Source: VRUE01 sp963817905
GTDB taxonomy: Bacteria > Actinomycetota > Thermoleophilia > Solirubrobacterales > 70-9
DNA length: 64,000 nt
Direction of reading: 5' to 3'
NCBI GenBank assembly: GCA_963817905.1
Contig: CAWFPS010000003.1
Location: forward strand, 1,736,001-1,800,000
Below are positions 1 to 9,081 of the stretch, one piece after another. Both the position numbers and the translations under genes were made by a program. The number at the start of each line of letters is the position of its first letter. Position 1 is the first letter of the stretch. The notes beneath the pieces were generated by a model that made no database searches, was not told the DNA's origin, and saw nothing but the letters and a program-made list of their open reading frames with translations.

Positions 1-22
1 ACCGGCGCTCCCACCGGTTTTT
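1..22 (+). terminator. possible hairpin terminator at the left edge
   Basis: ACCGG (1-5) can pair with CCGGT (14-18) and is followed by a T run (18-22). The stem may continue to the left of the window. It would end a plus-strand gene lying outside the window. Up to base 188 there is only AT-rich sequence downstream of the next minus-strand gene. Confidence 0.25.
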
Positions 23-188
23 AATTAACTAACTAACTCAAAAATACTAACTCAAATATTTTTAATTTTTTGAGATCCTACAACAAAAAGTAGTAGTTTT
101 CAAAAATTCATAGACGTATTTGCGTTCCTTATTTTTTAACGCATCAATGTGGTTTTTATTGCAGTAAAAGCGTAGAATTATTTCATAA

Positions 189-890
189 TCAATCTTGTAG
201 TCCAAAAACTTTTTTCAATAAAGTAGTTGTTCTTGATGCAATGTTCGAACGAATTTCCCTTTCTTCTACTCCGATCATAGTGTACACTCCTTGTAAGGCT
301 TCCCTGGTAACATAATCGGTTAAGTCGGGATTTACCTTTTTTGTCAATGGAATGCTGTTGTATTTGGTTATCAGATTTTTCCAGATAACATCGGCTTGTA
401 CCTTCTTAAAGGAATTTGTGATGATGGGACTGAATTTTTGATACAGGCTTGTTGCCGTCTTGCCCTCCAAATACTGGGTAGCAGCTTGATCTCCTCCCAA
501 TAAAATCTTTCGGGCATCGTCGAATGTCATGCTTGTAATCGCGGATACGAAGATAGGTGTAGCCTCACCCACTGCGTCTTCTGCTGCCCGGTTTAAAACT
601 TTCAATCCTTCATCGGCTAAACTTCCAAGCCCAATATCACGGAGGGTCTGGTCAACCTTTTGTAGTTCTTCGGGTAATAGAATTTTAACCAAGCTGTTCT
701 TAAAAAAGCCATCGGTCTGGGTCAACTTGCTTACTTGCTTATCAATGCCCAATTGCAAGGCTTCCTTGAGTCCGTTTGCAATCTCATAGTTGCTAATTCC
801 TCCTTGAGGTGCTTGGTTAACGACTTGTTGCAATTCTTCACAGGCAACAAGTTGAAGAACTACCATAAACAACATTACTTTTTTTACCAT
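189..890 (-). CDS. DUF4197 family lipoprotein
   Basis: A 233-residue protein that starts with a short hydrophobic stretch and a lipobox (LVAC, Cys at about residue 17), so it should be an SPII lipoprotein facing the periplasm. The rest is largely helical and matches my memory of DUF4197 proteins, including the GLGSLADEGLKVLNRAAEDA stretch around residues 87-106 and the long central part with FSPIITNSFKKVQADVIW. The molecular role of DUF4197 is unknown. The gene lies 42 bp downstream of purU on the same strand, so the two may be co-transcribed, but no functional link is evident. Confidence 0.8.
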   Translation of the reverse strand: MVKKVMLFMVVLQLVACEELQQVVNQAPQGGISNYEIANGLKEALQLGIDKQVSKLTQTDGFFKNSLVKILLPEELQKVDQTLRDIGLGSLADEGLKVLNRAAEDAVGEATPIFVSAITSMTFDDARKILLGGDQAATQYLEGKTATSLYQKFSPIITNSFKKVQADVIWKNLITKYNSIPLTKKVNPDLTDYVTREALQGVYTMIGVEEREIRSNIASRTTTLLKKVFGLQD

Positions 891-932
891 AGACCATGTT
901 TTACAGAAGTGAAATTGAATTTCTTTAATAGG

Positions 933-1784
933 TTACGAGAAAATGACGGTTTTATTGTTATAGACCATTGTTTTTCGAGCTACATGTAGTTGTACAGCGC
1001 GTGCCAGAACGATTTTTTCCAAGTCCCTTCCCTTTGCAATAAAATCTTTTATAGTATGCGAATGGGTAACCGTTGTGACATCTTGGGCTATAATCGGACC
1101 TTCATCAAGTTGTTCGGTAATATAGTGACTAGTGGCGCCTATAATCTTAACGCCCCTGCGAAACGCGGCATGATAGGGTTTCGCACCTGCGAATGCAGGC
1201 AAAAAAGAATGATGAATGTTGATAATCTTATTCGGGAAATCGGCAATTAACTTTCCACTTATAATTTGCATATACCGGGCGAGTACTACGAAATCGATTC
1301 TGTTCTCCTTTAAGAGCGCTAATTGGGCTTTCTCGGAGGCTTGTTTATTTGTTTCACTAAGCGCTATGTGATGGAAAGGAATCTCAAATTGGTCTGCAAT
1401 CGCTTGTAAATCTAGATGGTTGCTCAGGATAAAAGGAATCTCGACAGCCAATTCCCCAGAATGGAATCTGCTTAAAAGGTCATATAGGCAATGGTTGTAT
1501 TTTGAAACGAATATGGCCATTCTTGGTTTGTTTGTATTTAAATGAAGGCTCCACTGCATTTGATAGGGGGTACCCAATATCTTGTCAAATGCTTCCTTAA
1601 AATTATCAATTTCCGTTACATCATAGGTAAAATCACTTTCAAGGCGCATGAAGAATACGTTTGCCTCCTGGTCTACATGTTGATCCAGATAAACAATATT
1701 ACCACCTTTACTATGAATGAATCCTGTGACGGCACTGATAATTCCTGACTGATCAGGGCAGTGTATTAAAATTATCGCTCTCAA
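933..1784 (-). CDS. purU: formyltetrahydrofolate deformylase
   Basis: PurU hydrolyses 10-formyl-tetrahydrofolate to formate and tetrahydrofolate, supplying formate for purine synthesis and balancing the one-carbon pool. The protein is 283 aa, the usual family length. Residues 1-80 form an ACT-type regulatory domain (start MRAIILIHCPDQSGIISAV). The C-terminal formyltransferase-fold domain carries the expected catalytic triad: Asn189 and His191 in INIHHSFLPAF and Asp227 in LDEGPI. It is cytoplasmic. It is divergent from the large mutase gene, with a 144-bp shared upstream region that shows no clear operator. Confidence 0.95.
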   Translation of the reverse strand: MRAIILIHCPDQSGIISAVTGFIHSKGGNIVYLDQHVDQEANVFFMRLESDFTYDVTEIDNFKEAFDKILGTPYQMQWSLHLNTNKPRMAIFVSKYNHCLYDLLSRFHSGELAVEIPFILSNHLDLQAIADQFEIPFHHIALSETNKQASEKAQLALLKENRIDFVVLARYMQIISGKLIADFPNKIINIHHSFLPAFAGAKPYHAAFRRGVKIIGATSHYITEQLDEGPIIAQDVTTVTHSHTIKDFIAKGRDLEKIVLARAVQLHVARKTMVYNNKTVIFS

Positions 1785-1928
1785 AAGGTTTTAAATTTAG
1801 GCTCTAAAATTATGACAATTACAATTGGCAGAACTTATCGGGGTATATTTTTGTAAAATTCGAATTAGATTACATTGTTCTTTGTGATTTCTGTAAATTG
1901 CAGCTAGTAAAAAGCACCTATATTATAG

Positions 1929-4900
1929 ATGGAACAAATAAAACCCTACACCCCTAAAAGCAAAATTCGGGTTGTCACGGCCGCCTCTCTTTTTGATGGC
2001 CATGATGCGTCGATCAATATCATGCGCCGGATTATTCAGGCTACTGGGGTTGAAGTAATTCATTTGGGGCACGACCGTAGTGTTCAGGAAGTAGTCAATT
2101 GTGCTATACAGGAAGACGCAAATGCCATTGCCCTGACTTCGTACCAAGGAGGCCACAACGAATATTTCAGGTACATGTTCGACCTTTTACGGGAGAGAAA
2201 TGCGGGACATATTAAAATTTTTGGTGGCGGCGGAGGTGTTATTCTGCCAAAAGAAATCGAGGCACTCATGGCCTATGGTATTACGAAGATCTACTCCCCG
2301 GATGATGGTCGAGAAATGGGGTTACAAGGCATGATCAACGATTTAGTTCAAAAAAGTGATTCTCCGGTTCCATCCTTTTCCCCAAAAAACGGAGAAGAAC
2401 TTGAAATGGCCTTACTTACCAAAAATAGCAATGTATTGGCACAATCGATTACCATCGCCGAGAACAATCCCGAAGTCTTCGAAAAATTCTTTGGGGCGTT
2501 GAATAAATCCACCAAAATAGTGCCCGTAATCGGAATTACGGGAACTGGCGGCGCCGGGAAGTCAAGTTTGGTTGATGAAATAGTACGACGATTTTTGGTT
2601 GATTTTCCCGATAAATATATCGGTATCGTATCGGTCGACCCTTCGAAAAGAAAAACAGGGGGAGCGCTTTTAGGGGATCGAATACGAATGAACGCCATAA
2701 ACAATGAACATGTTTACATGCGATCTTTGGCGACCAGACAGTCGAACTTGGCCTTGTCAAAACATGTGACTGAGGCCGTGGGTATTTTGAAGGCGGCAGC
2801 TTTTGATGTGATAATCCTCGAGACTTCGGGCATCGGACAATCAGATACCGAAATCATTGAACATAGTGATATTGCGGTATATGTGATGACCCCTGAATTT
2901 GGTGCCGCTACCCAATTGGAGAAAATCGACATGTTAGATTTCGCAGATATTGTAGCAATTAACAAATTTGATAAAAGGGGTGCTTTAGATGCCCTTCGGG
3001 ATGTCAAAAAGCAATTTGTCCGCAATCATCATCTTTGGGAAGTAGACCAAGCTGAACTCCCGGTCTTCGGAACCATTGCCTCACAGTTCAACGATCCCGG
3101 AATGAACCGTTTGTATGTGGCCATATTAAACGCACTGGCGAATAAAACCAGCGTTCAATTGCGTACAAAGATGAAAATCGATGACGATATGACCGTGAAA
3201 CAATATATCATTCCGCCGGCCAGGACGCGCTATCTATCTGAAATCGTTGAGAATAATCGGCAATATGATGCACGCGTACATAGCGAGTGCGAAATCGCTC
3301 AGCGCTTGTATGGAATCAACAAAACGTTGGAAAGTCTCCATGGGATACCTGCTGATTTATCTAAAAGCGGATTGAGTTTCGATGCCTCACCCGCTTCGGG
3401 GAAAGAAATCGAAGAATTACACCGTCTTCTGATGTTGGAGTTTGATCGTGTAAAAACCGCTTTAAATCCAAAAAATTGGGAAGCAATTATAACATGGGAA
3501 GACAAAATGGCGACCTATAAAGACCCTAAATTTACCTTTGTGGTACGCGGAAAGGAACGAAAAATAAAAACCGACTCCAAATCACTTTCAGGAACCCCGA
3601 TACCGAAAGTACTCTTGCCAAAATATAGAGCATGGGGAGACCTATTGCGTTGGATGCTTCAAGAAAACGTGCCTGGAGAATTTCCCTACACGGCCGGATT
3701 ATATCCATTTAAAAGAAAAGAGGAAGACACCACCCGCATGTTTGCCGGTGAAGGTGGCCCTGAACGCACGAATAGAAGATTTCACTATGTAAGTAAGGAT
3801 ATGAATTCAAAGCGCTTATCTACAGCCTTTGATTCGGTGACCCTGTATGGGAACGACCCGGGTATTCGACCTGATATTTATGGAAAAATAGGGAATGCCG
3901 GTGTATCTATTTGCTGTTTGGATGACGCTAAAAAGCTGTATTCGGGATTCGATCTTTGTGACCCCAAGACTTCAGTCAGTATGACAATCAATGGTCCTGC
4001 CCCTATGCTGTTGGGATTTTTCATGAATGCGGCCATAGATCAAAACTGTGAAAAATACATTGTAAAAAATGGAATGCAACAGGCCGTGGAAGAAAGAATT
4101 CAGGTTATCTACGAAAAGAACGGACTTACCAGACCTCGATATCATGGCAAACTACCGCAAGGAAACACAGGCCTTGGATTACTGCTTTTAGGCGTAACCG
4201 GGAATGAGATATTGCCTAAAAAAGTATATGATGAAATAAAGAAAAGGACGTTAAGTGAAGTACGAGGAACGGTTCAAGCCGATATATTAAAGGAAGACCA
4301 AGCACAGAATACCTGTATATTTTCAACTGAATTCGCCTTGCGCCTAATGGGCGACGTGCAGGAGTATTTTATTCAAAATGACGTCCGAAATTTTTATTCG
4401 GTATCGATTTCTGGCTACCATATCGCTGAAGCTGGTGCAAATCCGATTACACAACTGGCCTTTACCCTTTCCAATGGTTTTACCTATGTGGAGTACTATT
4501 TAAGCCGTGGAATGGACATCAATAAATTCGCGCCCAATCTTTCCTTCTTTTTTTCAAATGGCATAGATCCCGAATATGCGGTCATTGGAAGGGTCGCCAG
4601 AAAAATTTGGGCCAAGGCCATGAAGCATAAATATGGCGCAGATCCAAGGGCACAGATGTTGAAATACCATATTCAGACATCAGGCAGAAGCCTGCATGCC
4701 CAAGAAATCGATTTCAACGATATCCGTACCACCTTGCAGGCACTTTATGCCATCTATGATAATTGTAATTCGTTACACACCAATGCCTATGATGAAGCCA
4801 TCACCACGCCGACCGAGGAATCGGTTCGTAGGGCCATGGCCATTCAGTTGATCATCAATCATGAATTGGGACTGGCAAAAAATGAAAATCCGTTACAGGG

Positions 4901-5363
4901 GTCCTTCATTATTGAAGAACTGACAGATCTTGTGGAAGAGGCCGTACTCTTGGAGTTTGATAGAATTACCGAACGAGGTGGAGTTCTTGGGGCCATGGAG
5001 ACTATGTATCAACGTTCGAAGATTCAGGAAGAGAGCCTACACTACGAAATGTTAAAACATTCAGGCCAATATCCTATCATTGGGGTAAACACCTTCTTAA
5101 GCTCGAAAGGATCACCTACAATTATGCCTAGTGAAGTAATCAGAGCTACGGAGGAGGAAAAAAAGTGCCAGATCCAAACCTTAGAAACCCTTCAGAAAGC
5201 GAATGGGAAAGCGAGTGATGTGCTTTTGCAGGAACTGCAAGAAGAAGCGAGCCGTGATGGCAATATCTTTGAAAAACTGATGGAAGCTACTAAAATCTGC
5301 TCTTTAGGACAGATTACGAAAGCCTTGTTCGATGTAGGAGGTCAATACCGCAGAAATATGTAA
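1929..5363 (+). CDS. icmF: fused cobalamin-dependent acyl-CoA mutase, isobutyryl-CoA mutase type (IcmF)
   Basis: A 1144-residue single-chain protein with three modules. Residues ~12-140 are a B12-binding domain with DGHD (23-26; His25 is the predicted cobalt ligand). Residues ~195-400 are a MeaB-like G-protein chaperone with P-loop GTGGAGKSS starting near residue 205. Residues ~560-1100 are the TIM-barrel mutase. This order is that of IcmF, not of two-subunit methylmalonyl-CoA mutase. The substrate-pocket residues agree: Phe605 in TRMFAGEGG and Gln793 in AQNTCIF sit where methylmalonyl-CoA mutase has Tyr and Arg. The predicted reaction is isobutyryl-CoA to n-butyryl-CoA, with possible isovaleryl/pivalyl-CoA activity, linked to branched-chain amino-acid breakdown. 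Cytoplasmic. The assignment of substrate is inference from two residues. Confidence 0.93.
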   Translation: MEQIKPYTPKSKIRVVTAASLFDGHDASINIMRRIIQATGVEVIHLGHDRSVQEVVNCAIQEDANAIALTSYQGGHNEYFRYMFDLLRERNAGHIKIFGGGGGVILPKEIEALMAYGITKIYSPDDGREMGLQGMINDLVQKSDSPVPSFSPKNGEELEMALLTKNSNVLAQSITIAENNPEVFEKFFGALNKSTKIVPVIGITGTGGAGKSSLVDEIVRRFLVDFPDKYIGIVSVDPSKRKTGGALLGDRIRMNAINNEHVYMRSLATRQSNLALSKHVTEAVGILKAAAFDVIILETSGIGQSDTEIIEHSDIAVYVMTPEFGAATQLEKIDMLDFADIVAINKFDKRGALDALRDVKKQFVRNHHLWEVDQAELPVFGTIASQFNDPGMNRLYVAILNALANKTSVQLRTKMKIDDDMTVKQYIIPPARTRYLSEIVENNRQYDARVHSECEIAQRLYGINKTLESLHGIPADLSKSGLSFDASPASGKEIEELHRLLMLEFDRVKTALNPKNWEAIITWEDKMATYKDPKFTFVVRGKERKIKTDSKSLSGTPIPKVLLPKYRAWGDLLRWMLQENVPGEFPYTAGLYPFKRKEEDTTRMFAGEGGPERTNRRFHYVSKDMNSKRLSTAFDSVTLYGNDPGIRPDIYGKIGNAGVSICCLDDAKKLYSGFDLCDPKTSVSMTINGPAPMLLGFFMNAAIDQNCEKYIVKNGMQQAVEERIQVIYEKNGLTRPRYHGKLPQGNTGLGLLLLGVTGNEILPKKVYDEIKKRTLSEVRGTVQADILKEDQAQNTCIFSTEFALRLMGDVQEYFIQNDVRNFYSVSISGYHIAEAGANPITQLAFTLSNGFTYVEYYLSRGMDINKFAPNLSFFFSNGIDPEYAVIGRVARKIWAKAMKHKYGADPRAQMLKYHIQTSGRSLHAQEIDFNDIRTTLQALYAIYDNCNSLHTNAYDEAITTPTEESVRRAMAIQLIINHELGLAKNENPLQGSFIIEELTDLVEEAVLLEFDRITERGGVLGAMETMYQRSKIQEESLHYEMLKHSGQYPIIGVNTFLSSKGSPTIMPSEVIRATEEEKKCQIQTLETLQKANGKASDVLLQELQEEASRDGNIFEKLMEATKICSLGQITKALFDVGGQYRRNM

Positions 5364-5480
5364 ATCACCCGATTTTGAAATAGGACGGATTCGGTATATC
5401 ATGTTTTAATTGCCTATCCCAAACAATCAGGAAATATCACGTACTATAAAGTTAATTTTTTAGGGGTGGTAACTGATTTT

Positions 5481-5933
5481 TCAAATGCCCGAGGGAGCCT
5501 CATTTAGGCCCCAAGTACCATCGCGGCTATCGATAATCGATTTTCGCCATTCTTTGAAAGATTTCCTAAAGTTCTTGATTTCGCCACGTAATAGGTTAAT
5601 ATATTCCTTTTCCCGAACGCCGTCATTATCAAGACCCCGACAATAGGAATTAATGTTGCGAATCATAATATTGATATAGGTGGCGCTTTTCAATCGTTCG
5701 GAACGTGATTTTGAATACTCGGCATTCGCAATTTGTTGTGGAATCAAAATAGCGTCTGTCAGCAATGCCTCGGCAATGATATCCCGAAGACTTTGGGAGG
5801 TATACAGCTTTAATAAGTCTTTATTGTAAGAGACGTACGAAGCGATTTCCCTGCTCATATGACAGAGTTCCATGGCTTTTCGATAAATAGGTACAGAACT
5901 TATGTGTTTGTGGGACATTTTCTTTTCTAGCAA
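5481..5933 (-). CDS. hypothetical helical protein, possibly four-helix-bundle type
   Basis: A 150-residue (145 if the ATG at 5918 is used) charged, almost entirely helical protein with no signal peptide or membrane segment. Helices with IYRKAMELCHMSREIASYV, ..LRDIIAEALLTDAILIPQQIANAEYS.. and a C-terminal basic helix resemble the four-helix bundle proteins related to the 23S intervening-sequence protein, but I cannot confirm this. It is convergent with the mutase gene (117-bp gap) and divergent from the Lrp regulator, with which it shares the upstream region. Confidence 0.6.
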   Translation of the reverse strand: MLEKKMSHKHISSVPIYRKAMELCHMSREIASYVSYNKDLLKLYTSQSLRDIIAEALLTDAILIPQQIANAEYSKSRSERLKSATYINIMIRNINSYCRGLDNDGVREKEYINLLRGEIKNFRKSFKEWRKSIIDSRDGTWGLNEAPSGI

Positions 5934-5984
5934 AATTTGTATTATAAAGTTACGGCCGATTCTTGATTTATTTCTTTATAATCA

Positions 5985-6048
5985 ATACTAAAATAGTATA
6001 TTTACTATTGAATATAAATAAATTTAATTTTAAAGTATTGAATATAAA
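5985..6048 (+). promoter_or_regulatory. operator-like repeats over the Lrp gene start
   Basis: ATACTA-N3-TAGTAT (5985-5999) is a perfect palindrome that runs into a TATATTTA box close to the Bacteroidota -7 consensus TAnnTTTG. Just after it, the 13-mer TATTGAATATAAA occurs twice (6006-6018 and 6036-6048), exactly 30 bp apart, and the second copy covers the TTG start codon. This arrangement is what one expects for autoregulation by an Lrp-type protein, but the binding protein is inferred. Confidence 0.45.
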
Positions 6049-6490
6049 GATAGATGATTTGAACTGGAGAATCTTGGAATGTCTTCAGGAAAATGCTCGG
6101 GAATCTTTTGCCAATATCGGCCGGAAAATCGGTCTAACCCCCCCGGCGGTAGCAGAACGGGTGAAGCGCATGGAAGACCTTGGAATTCTACAAGGGTATA
6201 AGGCGATGGTTTCCCATGCATTAACGGGGCATCAACTAAAGGCTATTATCACTTTGCGGGCGTTTATGGGGAAATTAAAACCTTTTTTGGAGATGGTCCC
6301 AACCTTAAAGGAGGTTATAAATTGTTATCGTATCACGGGGAATGAAAATATTGTTATGGAAGTTGTATTGATGGATCAATTTCACTTGGAAAAATTTATT
6401 GATAAGCTTATTCAGTATGGGGAAACAAGAACCCATATTATATTGTCGAACGTTGTTACCAACGCTCCTATAGGGAAGACGAACTCCTAA
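6038..6490 (+). CDS. Lrp/AsnC family transcriptional regulator
   Basis: I place the start at TTG 6038, which gives 150 aa, the normal Lrp/AsnC length; an in-frame extension to 5963 would add an AT-rich, non-homologous N-terminus. Residues ~3-60 form the winged helix-turn-helix (IDDLNWRILECLQENARESF, then GLTPPAVAERVKRMEDLGIL as recognition region). Residues ~65-145 form the RAM/ligand-binding domain (YRITGNENIVMEVVL). These proteins bind DNA as octamers or dimers and respond to amino acids or related metabolites. The effector here is unknown. The palindrome and direct repeats around its start suggest autoregulation. Confidence 0.9.
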   Translation: MNIKIDDLNWRILECLQENARESFANIGRKIGLTPPAVAERVKRMEDLGILQGYKAMVSHALTGHQLKAIITLRAFMGKLKPFLEMVPTLKEVINCYRITGNENIVMEVVLMDQFHLEKFIDKLIQYGETRTHIILSNVVTNAPIGKTNS

Positions 6491-6744
6491 TAGGTTGAAT
6501 TATCGACTGGTGTTCGAACTTTTTGAAGCACTTATAGGCTACCTTGTAATTGATGAATTAAAGATTATTTCAAGGAAATTAAGTACCTTATTGTTTTGAT
6601 TTTGCCCATAAACCACTCGGTAAAATTCTGCCGAAAATAGTGATGCCAAAATTCGGGGAAATGTCTTTAAATAACTGATAGTACCATCTTGCATATATTT
6701 TAGACCTTATGGTTATTGGCCGGATTTTTGATGAATCGAATACT

Positions 6745-8133
6745 ATGAAACGAATTTTAAGTGTTCTCGCCCTATGCGTTTTCTTTCTTTCCTCAGCGCA
6801 ACAAATAACCCTAAAAAAAGGTACAATTACAGATTCGATCAAAGTAAATGATGCTACTTCCGAAAGTTTTGGACTGTATCTTCCTACGAGTTTTGACACC
6901 AATAAACAATGGCCTGTAGTTTTTGTTATTGACATGAATGGCAAAGGCAGACAGGCCATGAATATGTTCAGGGCGGCGGCAGAAGAACAGGGCTATATTT
7001 TGGCAACCTCGAATGATATTTCCGATAGCCTTTCAATTAGTCAGAATATGCTGATTTGCGCTAGGATGTTCAACAGCGTCTATGGGTTGTTGCCCATCGG
7101 CAAAAACAGGACCTTTACGGCCGGTTTTTCTGGAGGAGCTCGATTTGCATCTTTGGTACCTGCTTTTATCAAAAATGTTAAAGGAGTCATTATCTGTGGC
7201 GCTACCATTTTCAATACCGATGTATTGAGTGCAAAGACACCATTTCATGTTGTAAGTATTGTCGGTCGTGAGGACTATAATTATCTGGAAATGCTTTCAT
7301 TGGAAACTACACTTGATCAATTGAAATACCCTAACCAGCTCTTGGTATTCGACGGGGGGCATGAATGGCCATCAGAAGATTATCTGTCAAAATCATTGGA
7401 ACTATTGACTTTGGCTGCAATGAGCAGGAATGATATTCCTCGAGATTCAATTTTTATCGAGAACGCCTATTCTAAAAACCTTGGCAAAGTAAGTTCCTTG
7501 ATGACCTTAAATAAGCCCCTTCTTGCAGAAAAGGAAATTTCGGAAATGATGGAAATCTATAAACCGCTACGAAATATCGATTCCTTAAAGTTAACACGCA
7601 AGGCCATTAAAAAGGGCACATCATATAGACCATACTCTCGCAATCAAAATGCGGTTCTTCTGCGTGAAAATCTTACTCGGGAAGATTATGTTTATTATCT
7701 CGCAGAAGATATTCGTACCTATAATTACAACAATTTAGGTTGGTGGCACTATCAAATGGATCAATTAGATGCCTATGATAAAAGCGATAACCCCTTTGAA
7801 CGGCAAATGGGGAAGCGCCTTCGTGGCTATATCAATGCATTGATCGACGACAACATCGATGTTATTAAGATTGAAACTTCCCCAGTAGATTTAGATGCCC
7901 TGAATTTTCTGAATATGCTAAAGACCATTACCTCCCCGAACGATTATGATGCTTATTTAAAGGTGATTTCGAATAGTTCCCGCATGGAAGATTATGGCAC
8001 CGCATTGTTTTACCTGGAAGAACTATTAAAAAACGGCTATACGGATCGAGAGGTCTTGCAACATCTTGATTATACTGCATTATTGAGGATCACTCCTGAA
8101 TTTTCGACACTTTTGGAAAAATATTTGAAGTAA
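6745..8133 (+). CDS. secreted alpha/beta-hydrolase-fold protein with long helical C-terminus
   Basis: The start is chosen at ATG 6745 because it directly begins a signal peptide (MKRILSVLALCVFFLSSAQ); an upstream in-frame ATG (6709) would spoil it. The 462-residue product has an N-terminal hydrolase core with nucleophile elbow GFSGGARFAS (Ser near residue 129) and a likely catalytic His in FDGGHEWPSED (near 215), as in dienelactone-hydrolase / PHB-depolymerase-like enzymes. From about residue 240 the protein is helical and lacks hydrolase motifs; it may carry TPR-like repeats. The substrate is unknown. It is convergent with the DJ-1-like gene. Confidence 0.75.
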   Translation: MKRILSVLALCVFFLSSAQQITLKKGTITDSIKVNDATSESFGLYLPTSFDTNKQWPVVFVIDMNGKGRQAMNMFRAAAEEQGYILATSNDISDSLSISQNMLICARMFNSVYGLLPIGKNRTFTAGFSGGARFASLVPAFIKNVKGVIICGATIFNTDVLSAKTPFHVVSIVGREDYNYLEMLSLETTLDQLKYPNQLLVFDGGHEWPSEDYLSKSLELLTLAAMSRNDIPRDSIFIENAYSKNLGKVSSLMTLNKPLLAEKEISEMMEIYKPLRNIDSLKLTRKAIKKGTSYRPYSRNQNAVLLRENLTREDYVYYLAEDIRTYNYNNLGWWHYQMDQLDAYDKSDNPFERQMGKRLRGYINALIDDNIDVIKIETSPVDLDALNFLNMLKTITSPNDYDAYLKVISNSSRMEDYGTALFYLEELLKNGYTDREVLQHLDYTALLRITPEFSTLLEKYLK

Positions 8134-8146
8134 GAAAGCACTTTCT

Positions 8147-8884
8147 TCATTTCGCAATGAACGCTGGTATTCGCGATTCATCCCAATCAATTACCAAGCC
8201 CTTTGCAATCGAATCGGCGATTTCCTTGCCGTATAAAAATTCGCAAAGATAGAGGGCGGCCTCAAAACTCTTTGCTCCTCCCGCCGAGGTAATATATTTT
8301 CCATCATGTACGAAAAGAACAGAATCCTTTACGTTAAGATGGGGGAACATTTTTTTATACGTGTCGATATCGCTCGGAAACGTTGTTGAAAAAGCTGCGT
8401 TCAAGACGCCCGCCTTAGCCAGCACGAATGCGCCGTCACAATGGCTGGTCATAAATGTTGCCTGCTGATCCACGCGTTTTACAAACGTGATCAAGTCCGA
8501 ATCCTGAAGGTCTGTGTCTAGATGATGCAAGGCGCTAGGTACCACCAGAATATCAATTGGGGGTATTGAATCTTTCGTGTAATCAAAATCGGGCAAAACG
8601 CGAATTCCTTCAAAGGTTGTTATGGGTTCCAAGGTATTGGCAACCAAAAAAGTATTCATGGCCTTGATGCCTTTTCGATATTGCGTGTGCTGAAAAATAT
8701 CGAAAGGTGCGGTCAATTCGGTATTATAAGTACCGTTCATAATCAAAAATGCCACATTGTACCGACCAGGTATCAATTTTGGCGAGCTCTTTTCAACCTT
8801 CTCTTTGATTTCGGCCTTGTTTACATATTGGTTGCAGGATAATAACATCAGCCATGCGATGACTAGATAGACCACATTTCTCAT
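8147..8884 (-). CDS. DJ-1/PfpI family lipoprotein
   Basis: A 245-residue lipoprotein with lipobox LLSC (Cys17). The mature part is a DJ-1/PfpI (class-I glutamine-amidotransferase-like) domain: strand YNVAFLIMNGTYNTELTAPFD near residues 42-62 and the nucleophile elbow TSHCDGAF with Cys149. It resembles the N-terminal sensor domain of GATase1-type AraC regulators, but no AraC helix-turn-helix is present and the protein is exported. The activity is unknown (deglycase, hydratase or ligand binding). The stop codon lies 13 bp from that of the convergent hydrolase gene. Confidence 0.85.
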   Translation of the reverse strand: MRNVVYLVIAWLMLLSCNQYVNKAEIKEKVEKSSPKLIPGRYNVAFLIMNGTYNTELTAPFDIFQHTQYRKGIKAMNTFLVANTLEPITTFEGIRVLPDFDYTKDSIPPIDILVVPSALHHLDTDLQDSDLITFVKRVDQQATFMTSHCDGAFVLAKAGVLNAAFSTTFPSDIDTYKKMFPHLNVKDSVLFVHDGKYITSAGGAKSFEAALYLCEFLYGKEIADSIAKGLVIDWDESRIPAFIAK

Positions 8885-9035
8885 GGTTTAAACAATTTTA
8901 CGGTTAATTCGGACGGATTTTTTGTTACAGGATAACATGCTATCAAGGACCCCAAGTATATCGACTTCAGAAAATGCGTTTCATCAATGTATAAAGCGAT
9001 GTATTCCTGCATGCAACAAAGTAACTAAAATCCTA

Positions 9036-9067
9036 TTGACGGAAACATCGTTTTAATTGTATTTTTG
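9036..9067 (+). promoter_or_regulatory. Bacteroidota-type promoter of the DUF1684 gene
   Basis: TTG (9036-9038), a 21-nt spacer, then TATTTTTG (9060-9067) fit the -33/-7 consensus TTTG / TAnnTTTG of Bacteroidota housekeeping promoters. The start codon follows 14 nt later, so the leader would be very short. Confidence 0.6.
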
Positions 9068-9081
9068 TTTAAAAATAGTAC

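Noticed and set aside
45..205. A minus-strand frame of about 47 codons with a TTG start that overlaps the 3' end of the DUF4197 gene.
   Set aside because: No ATG, overlap with a real gene, very AT-rich, and no recognisable similarity; best seen as chance.
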